From: Cristatella mucedo
Lineage: Eukaryota > Bryozoa > Phylactolaemata > Cristatellidae
Direction of reading: 5' to 3'
NCBI GenBank assembly: GCA_009760855.2
Contig: WPIO01000019.1
Coordinates: 893,501 to 957,500, forward strand
Length of the DNA stretch: 64,000 nucleotides
Below, piece by piece: positions 58,860 to 64,000 of the stretch (position 1 is its first letter; the number at the start of each line of letters is the position of its first letter). The notes under the pieces are model-generated. The model made no database searches. It was not told the origin of the DNA and was given only the letters and a program-made list of their open reading frames with translations. The translations under genes were made by a program, and so were the position numbers.

Positions 58860-58935
58860 CACGTGCATGCGAACACACGCACATACACACCACACATATG
58901 CAGACACATATACGCACGCACACACACATATGCAC
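58637..58935. repeat. (CT)n and long (CA)n microsatellites
   Basis: (CT)n at 58637-58667, then about 27 uninterrupted CA units from 58795 and broken CA-rich sequence to ~58935. The His/Thr and Val/Cys frames across it are artefacts. Confidence 0.97.
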
Positions 58936-58997
58936 ACGAGCACACATGGGCATACCCAAAACAGGTCAAAGTAAGCGCAGAGCTCTTACACACTTAC

Positions 58998-59166
58998 CGG
59001 TGGTGGCCTCTCGCTGCGGTAGCCGATGCCACCACCTCCGCTCCCACTGCTTCCACTGATGCCATAGTCAGACTCACGTGGTAGCGTGCCATACAAGTCA
59101 CGTATGCGCATGCTGTACCGCCTGCCAACGCTTTCCGCGTGACTGTTGCTAGAATCAGCGTAGTCA
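58998..59166 (-). CDS. Right-edge gene, exon E (Ser/Gly-rich)
   Basis: 169 bases after the acceptor CTTACGTTAG, with donor CCG/GTAAGTG. The frame opens with one base that completes a codon from the previous exon, then DYADSSNSHAESVGRRYSMR, IRDLYGTLPRESDYGISGSS, a Gly run and GYRSERPPP. It is Ser/Arg/Tyr-rich with possible basophilic phosphorylation sites (RRYS), looks disordered and lacks TM segments. It ends on a whole codon. Exon-intron consistency with four other exons is the main evidence. Identity unknown; the LYGTLPR-type string reminded me of cytoskeletal scaffold proteins such as neuron navigators, but this is too weak to name. Confidence 0.8.
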
Positions 59167-59336
59167 CTAACGTAAGATCCCAGCCTTCAAAATATGGAAA
59201 ACAGACGACACTACTCTGGCAGTGGCAACATAAGCGGGCACATGGCAAACCGAAAGCACTCAATATTGGCTCCCACTGGAACTGGCGATGAGCACGGCTC
59301 GCATAGGGGTAAACATATACACACACATTATATACC

Positions 59337-59406
59337 GGCCGGCTCGCATAGTGAAGCGCATGACAACGGGCGCTGCAAGCGATACAGAGTTGGGAAGTGG
59401 GAAGCA
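59337..59406 (+). repeat. 70-bp inverted duplicate, left arm
   Basis: Matches the reverse complement of 60075-60144 at 69 of 70 positions (one A/G change, ACAACGGG against ACAGCGGG). The arms are 668 bases apart within an intron of the minus-strand gene. Confidence 0.95.
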
Positions 59407-59473
59407 TCTAAAACTATTCACAGCTGTCCGCCAGCCTCTATGCCTACAGTCTTGTATGTGCATGTGTATGCAT

Positions 59474-59474
59474 G

Positions 59475-59563
<89 letters not shown>
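59474..59563. repeat. (TGTC)n(TC)n compound microsatellite
   Basis: Six TGTC units followed by about 28 TC units. Confidence 0.97.
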
Positions 59564-59564
<1 letters not shown>

Positions 59565-59599
59565 ATTATCTCTTCCGACTGGACCGATGAATCTTAAAA

Positions 59600-59755
59600 A
59601 ATATAAAAATATAATTAATTTATATGGCGCCCCAAGAGAACGTAATCTCTATTCACGCGCATCACATATGTCTTGGGGCTCGAGCCCAGGACCTCAGTCA
59701 GAGACCTTGGTCGGGGCGAGCATCTTAACCGCTGGACCAAACCATCTTGCTTAAC
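59600..59755 (-). mobile_element. S2 tRNA-derived SINE
   Basis: Antisense: AATTTATATGGCGCCCCAAG, GTAATCTCTATTCACGCGCA, TTGGGGCTCGAGCCCAGGAC, GGTCGGGGCGAGCATCTTAA, CCGCTGGACCAAACC. It lies between the arms of the 70-bp inverted duplication. Confidence 0.9.
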
Positions 59756-60074
59756 TAATAGTACAGCATACCGCAAACTTGTTAGGATTTTTCGCCTATC
59801 AATCATTGATAATAGCTTCAATTTTGTATTACTATTCAGTTAATTAAGATCAGCTGGAAAGGAAGAATAAGAGGTTTCGTAGGAAAGTCCAGCTTCCGTA
59901 CACATGCAAATGTGACTGCATAGAACCGGATATGATTGCAGCAACCAAAATATCCATATCGCTTACTCTTTCATCTTTGTCTTTCATAGGAGGAGGCCAG
60001 CACAGCAGCATACTTCGAGCGCACGCCCCTTTCGATGTTGTTTCGATGTTGGGCGGTGCCTCCCGAGGACCCGC

Positions 60075-60144
60075 TGCTTCCCACTTCCCAACTCTGTATC
60101 GCTTGCAGCGCCCGCTGTCATGCGCTTCACTATGCGAGCCGGCC
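60075..60144 (-). repeat. 70-bp inverted duplicate, right arm
   Basis: Read on the minus strand it is preceded by GGTGACAG and stays open as PARIVKRMTAGAASDTELGS, GKQ. It could be an exon fragment, but no donor gives a phase fitting the neighbouring exons. See the left arm at 59337. Confidence 0.95.
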
Positions 60145-60309
60145 TGTCACCACTCTCATTAGCTAGAGGGCCATCTGAGGGCACTGGCAGCGGCCGTTGC
60201 ATCAAGTTCTGCCGTCGACCATGCGTGCACAGTTGCAGGACGGCTCCAGAAGCAAGCAATCACTTGCTCACTAGCACACTAGAGCGCCGGTGCACGACGC
60301 GATGCTTAC

Positions 60310-60507
60310 AGCTTAGACGAACCGACGCCGCCGCCGCCCGTGGCGGCGGCACCCAGCGTGGCCGTTGTGGAGCGAGTGAGGCGCTTAGCGTTCGGTTGAT
60401 CAGCCACGACCGCCTTAGACGGCTTAAACGACAGCGTGCTCGCCTGGACAGCGCTGCGCACGGGCAGCGCTGTGCGTCGTCGCTGCCGAGCTTCCTCCTC
60501 GGTGACA
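60310..60507 (-). CDS. Right-edge gene, exon D (198-bp symmetric exon)
   Basis: After the acceptor ATTTGCAG the frame is open for all 66 codons. It opens with one base completing a Ser codon and ends with two bases (CT) before donor GTAAGC. Both borders are phase 2 and the length is divisible by three, so it can be included or skipped without shifting the frame: a candidate cassette exon. It encodes VTEEEARQRRRTALPVRSAV, QASTLSFKPSKAVVADQPNA, KRLTRSTTATLG and a Gly/Ser stretch. Basic, Ser/Thr-rich, probably disordered and cytoplasmic or nuclear. Confidence 0.75.
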
Positions 60508-61239
60508 CTGCAAATGTGTGCGAAGTCCGGTCAAGGTCAGCTGTCGTCACAGCAGCAACACCATCACTCTCTCGGGTCAGCAATGCATGCTAAGTCTGCT
60601 GCTGCTGCTGCCGATTACCCGCTAGACATCGGGCTATGCACTCAACAATATCCTTCACCCCCCCCCCCCCGGAACGAGTGGATCCCAAACCGACTAGCTC
60701 ACTCGTAGGCTCTTTTTCTCACGGTCACACGCCCCAATCAATCCTGTGCTCATACAGCCTTGCCGCATCTTTTCCGGTCCTTCCTCACGCACCCCATACT
60801 TTCAAAATAGAGGGCAGGTGGCTCACAGGTGTCCTAAGCCCATCCTGTGGCCACAGCTCGAAGGTCAAAGACAAAACCGAGAAAGCGCTCTGCAAACCCT
60901 CTGGTTTTCCGCAAAGCGCCTTCTGCTCCGTGCAGCGAGAGCACGGCTCGTCACCGCCATATGTGGACGTACGCTCGAGCCCTAACCTCTTCCGGTGTCC
61001 TGCCCCCAGTCTTCATAGGTCGTTGCAGCTCCCTGCATTACACAGATGCAGGCTCGGTTCATGGCCTGACGATGAAAACTCACAACGTGAGCTCGGAGGT
61101 CGAGCAAGCTGCAGCAGGCCTTTGGAAGCACTGACCAGACAGCAGAACCACAGCATCATTCATGCCTGCACAGGCCGAGTGCACCGAATGGCTTATGTGT
61201 GTCAGCTATACAACTGTTTTGAACGCACGCACGCACACG
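60508..61239. other. Intron of the right-edge gene
   Basis: Includes a C run at ~60658-60671. A 248-codon plus frame across it and the CA tract has no domain. Confidence 0.4.
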
Positions 61240-61295
61240 CATGCACGCACACGCATGCACTCACTCACTCACACACACACACACACGTACATACA

Positions 61296-61377
<82 letters not shown>

Positions 61378-61378
61378 T
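61240..61378. repeat. (CA)n microsatellite, long
   Basis: CA repeats broken by CG and TA steps: two pure segments of about 16 and 18 units. Confidence 0.97.
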
Positions 61379-61990
61379 ATAACACCACAACTACGCCGAG
61401 CACACGCGAATACTCGAGCAGAGCAGGCATAGCAACAATAATAACGGTAAGTCTTTTGCATAGAGCCCTAAGAAAGCTATATCTCTATATAACTCGCAAG
61501 AGATGCACTAGCCAAGAGTCAGTGAGTGCCATGCTTACACAAACATCCAAAGCACTCAACGAGACATTCAGGGCCGCTGGCTAGTATGACTCCTTATTAG
61601 TAGCATGCACTGCCCGTTAAAACTAAGAACGGGAATTGAACGAGAGTAACCAAAAACCGAAAACTGAACCAAGCAAAAACGAACACTTTATCCCTCGAAA
61701 TATATGCATTCTCACTTGAGGGAGTCGGCAGACTATGAGCAGCTGCATTCTTGCATTTGCAGATGCACCCCTCGGGGTGCGCTCGACTGCACACGCGTCA
61801 GTATGCACGATGCAGCACACACGGTCAGCACGGTCACAGCAACAGTACCGCCACTGCGTCCGCGGCGTAGTCTCAGCTAGCACACACGGAGGCCACTCCG
61901 CGGCATAGCACACACTCTGGCGCTCTCTCCGACAGAGAGCCACCTGAGCAAAATGTTCTGCGCAGAGCTGCACTTCAGTCCGGCACTAAC

Positions 61991-62103
61991 CTGGGAGAGT
62001 CCAGAGGCGGCGCAGCTGCCGGGCGGCTGTGTTTCCGAAGTGCTTTGATTGCGTTCAGCCTATCGCCTTGGGTCACGTGGGCGTCGCTCTCGTCAGACAA
62101 AAC
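61991..62103 (-). CDS. Right-edge gene, exon C
   Basis: 113 bases. The acceptor CTTGCAG precedes a whole codon; the donor CAG/GTTAGT leaves two bases. It encodes VLSDESDAHVTQGDRLNAIK then ALRKHSRPAAAPPLDSP. The acidic DESD start and the short amphipathic NAIKALRKH helix are the only features. The two leftover bases (AG) pair with the single T opening either exon D or exon E to give Ser, so both splice choices are in frame. Confidence 0.8.
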
Positions 62104-62394
62104 CTGCAAGGTAGAAATGAACGTCGTGCGCCCATAAGCCAATGAGAATTATTCACCGACGGGTCAGCTAGGCCAAGACATAAGCACCCTCCCCCTCTAC
62201 CGACTGCTAAAAGAAAACCTTGCCGGCGTCTGTGCACTTGCCTGTGTATTGTATCGTGCATTGTCTTGCCTGTGTATTTGCAGCCGCCCTTGCAAGTACA
62301 TGTGATCATATGGGCTCAATCGGGCAGGTGTGTGTGTGAGTGCTTGTGTGTACGCGTGTGTGCGTATGTGTGAAAGTGTGCATGCACATGTGCA

Positions 62395-62484
62395 CACGCT
62401 CGAGCCCCCGAGGCATATGTGAAGCACCTGAATAGAGATCAAGTTCTCTTGGGGCACTATACAAATGAATTATATTTTTATTTT

Positions 62485-62536
<52 letters not shown>
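62395..62536 (+). mobile_element. S2 SINE 3' part with (TG)n tail
   Basis: Sense GCTCGAGCCCCCGAGGCATA, TGAAGCACCTGAATAGAGAT, CAAGTTCTCTTGGGGCACTA, TACAAATGAATTAT, followed by pure (TG)n from 62489. The head is missing; TG-rich sequence also precedes it. Confidence 0.85.
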
Positions 62537-62539
<3 letters not shown>

Positions 62540-62995
62540 ATGTGCTCGCGAGCGCATGCACATGTGAGCGTGCACTCATCCGTAAGTATTTGTGTCAACA
62601 GGAAAGTACCTTAAAAGCCTTACGTATTGATGCAGATTGCTACTAACAAAGAGTTCATCAAGGTAATGCAACAAAAATTTGCTGCACTGGCAGGATTCGT
62701 AGGGTGCTACCACAGCCCTGCACAAGAAAGCAAGCCCCAGAAAACCAAATGAGGGTATATTTTATCGACATCCCAAGCTGGACAAACGATGCAAGACACG
62801 GCAGACTTAAGTGCAAGCCAAGTCAGAAATCGGTGGGTCACCCACCGTATAAACCAACCAGCTTGAACCACCCGTCCACCACTACATCCCAGAAGAGGTG
62901 GCGGGAGAAGCGTGTGCAGGATCCCTGCTTCCGGTACCAGATCACGTACGCACACCCGAGCCAACATCCACTGTGTCGGCCAGGTAGGCACTCAC

Positions 62996-63242
62996 CAGAA
63001 GGCCGTCATCGTCGTATTTTGATTCAGCTTCTATGTCATTATTGTTTGACACCGTGCTGCTGCCGCTGAGAATATCGACCTGCTTGATGGCTGCATAGTC
63101 ATCAATCTTCATGTCATCAACAGCAGAGAGAATCTTGGAGTAGGTAGTGACCGCTCGCCTTCCCCCCTCCAATCGCCGCCGCTCGGCGTCCTTGAGGCGG
63201 CTGCGAAACGTGTCACCCTGCAGCCAGCACCAGCCCTGTCTG
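62996..63242 (-). CDS. Right-edge gene, exon B
   Basis: 247 bases from the AG in GAATTGCAG to donor CTG/GTGAGT. One leading base completes the codon from exon A. Then RQGWCWLQGDTFRSRLKDAE, RRRLEGGRRAVTTYSKILSA, VDDMKIDDYAAIKQVDILSG, an SSTVSNNN linker and DIEAESKYDDDGLL. The central part (SKILSAVDDMKIDDYAAIKQ) looks like a folded or helical motif; the ends are charged. An alternative acceptor at 63217 would drop eight residues, but only the 63242 acceptor fits the phase of exon A. No family recognised. Confidence 0.8.
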
Positions 63243-63704
63243 CTGCAATTCAAAAATTTGAGTGGGCGTTCAAACCACTGCTCCGGCTACAAAATGCATG
63301 GCTCAACGACCCGCTAAACATTCCCCTGTATGGATCGGCAGAGACTCGGCAACCATCACACGACAGTCGAAGCAAGAGGGCCGGTTTTAAGATGCTAGCT
63401 ACCGGGGAGGGGGGACGCAGCATTCAATCATTGCCTCACGACCAGCTATCACACGACAGTCGAAGGAAGCCCATATATCATAGCCTCGCGACCAGCATCC
63501 AGTGACCAGTGAAAACCTCAAGACTATCACCCGGGCAACCAACCGGATCTCACGACCAGCACCTTGCCACGAATCCAAGGTCGACAGTAATAACCTCACG
63601 ACCAGGGGGTCCACAGTTGCAGATAACCTCCAACTGCTCGATGTTTGCTTTCTAGCCGCCGGATTGTTTTATTAACATTGAGACACCGCGCTAATACTGC
63701 TTAC

Positions 63705-64000
63705 TGGCCGATGCGCTGCATCCAGTTGCTGCCGCTGCTGCTACTGCCACCATTGCCGCCGATTGCAGATGCAAGACAGCAGCTACATACGTCATTATAG
63801 TAGGTAGGCGATCGCGAGTTACATCTGTACGGTAATTGGTCTTTGCCACAATAGCTCGTTAGTGGGGCATTCATTGAAAGTGCATTGATATCAGGCAAGT
63901 GGACCATGCACGACTGGCTGTCTGGTGCTTTTGACGGGTCGGCAGTGAACGCGGTGTACCGCATGGCCTTAGCGCGCGGTGCTTGCCACTCGTAGGCTGC
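63705..64000 (-). CDS. Right-edge gene, exon A (partial, continues off window)
   Basis: Open from the right edge to the donor GGCCA/GTAAGC. The frame would stop at TAA in the donor itself (63703-63701), but splicing leaves two bases that join exon B as His. It encodes AYEWQAPRAKAMRYTAFTAD, PSKAPDSQSCMVHLPDINAL, a Cys-containing stretch YNDVCSCC, then a Gly/Ser run and NWMQRIG. No signal peptide or TM is visible in the part seen. The 5' end of the exon lies beyond the window. Confidence 0.7.

Noticed and set aside
58737-59084. His/Thr-rich frames around 58.8 kb and similar Val/Cys frames on the other strand
   Set aside because: Translations of (CA)n microsatellite.
63701-63703. TAA as a true stop of the exon at the right edge
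   Set aside because: It lies inside a good donor (CCA/GTAAGC) and splicing yields phase agreement with the next exon; a stop would leave the following exons unexplained.
1-64000. CRISPR arrays, operons, bacterial promoters or viral genes
   Set aside because: Tandem repeats here have no spacer pattern, genes are intron-split and reverse-transcriptase remnants are all of non-LTR LINE type.

Overview
This window is from a multicellular animal, almost certainly an invertebrate. Coding sequence is cut into short exons with GT/AG borders and separated by long introns. Most of the rest is decayed non-LTR retrotransposons, tRNA-derived SINEs, hAT- and pogo-type DNA transposons, satellite-like arrays and (CA)n-type microsatellites. 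I cannot fix the phylum. No bacterial, viral or organellar gene arrangement is present, and no CRISPR or rRNA was seen. Family names W1/W2 (LINEs) and S1/S2 (SINEs) are local labels for this window.

Three host genes can be supported. (1) Plus strand, 3.7-15.1 kb: the 3' two thirds of a pentameric ligand-gated ion channel subunit of the nicotinic acetylcholine/5-HT3 class. Six exons chain in phase from the pre-Cys-loop strand to the stop after TM4. Upstream exons were not found. (2) Minus strand, 30.3-29.3 kb: a 321-codon single-exon open frame with two membrane segments, resembling the TMEM200 family, inside a CpG-rich block (28.7-32.6 kb). (3) Minus strand, from the right edge to 59.0 kb: five exons that join in phase, including one 198-base symmetric exon. 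They encode a Ser/Arg/Gly-rich, probably intracellular protein that I do not recognise. A candidate last exon with a poly(A) signal lies at 57.65-57.84 kb.

Mobile DNA region by region: 0-1 kb W1/S2/S1 fragments; 5.8-6.5 kb a W1 3' end in a receptor intron; 9.9-14.0 kb S2, W2 and S1 copies in the large receptor intron; 18.4-24.7 kb W1, W2 and S1 copies and two tandem arrays with periods near 170 bases; 24.9-27.7 kb a plus-strand LINE with endonuclease and reverse-transcriptase remnants; 28.5 and 47.7 kb two SPIN-like hAT MITEs with 8-base target duplications; 32.6-41.7 kb many W1/W2/S1/S2 copies, including a minus-strand W1 with a reverse-transcriptase frame; 43.1-44.4 kb a decayed copy of a dispersed invertebrate repeat ORF; 49.4-50.3 kb a pogo/Tigger-like element with 19-base perfect terminal inverted repeats; 50.8-62.5 kb further S1/S2/W1/W2 copies and long CA/CT tracts.

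The elements relate to each other. S2 SINEs end in the same sequence as W1 LINEs, which suggests S2 is mobilised by the W1 reverse transcriptase. One S1 copy is nested inside a W2 tail. No interaction between the host genes can be inferred from position.
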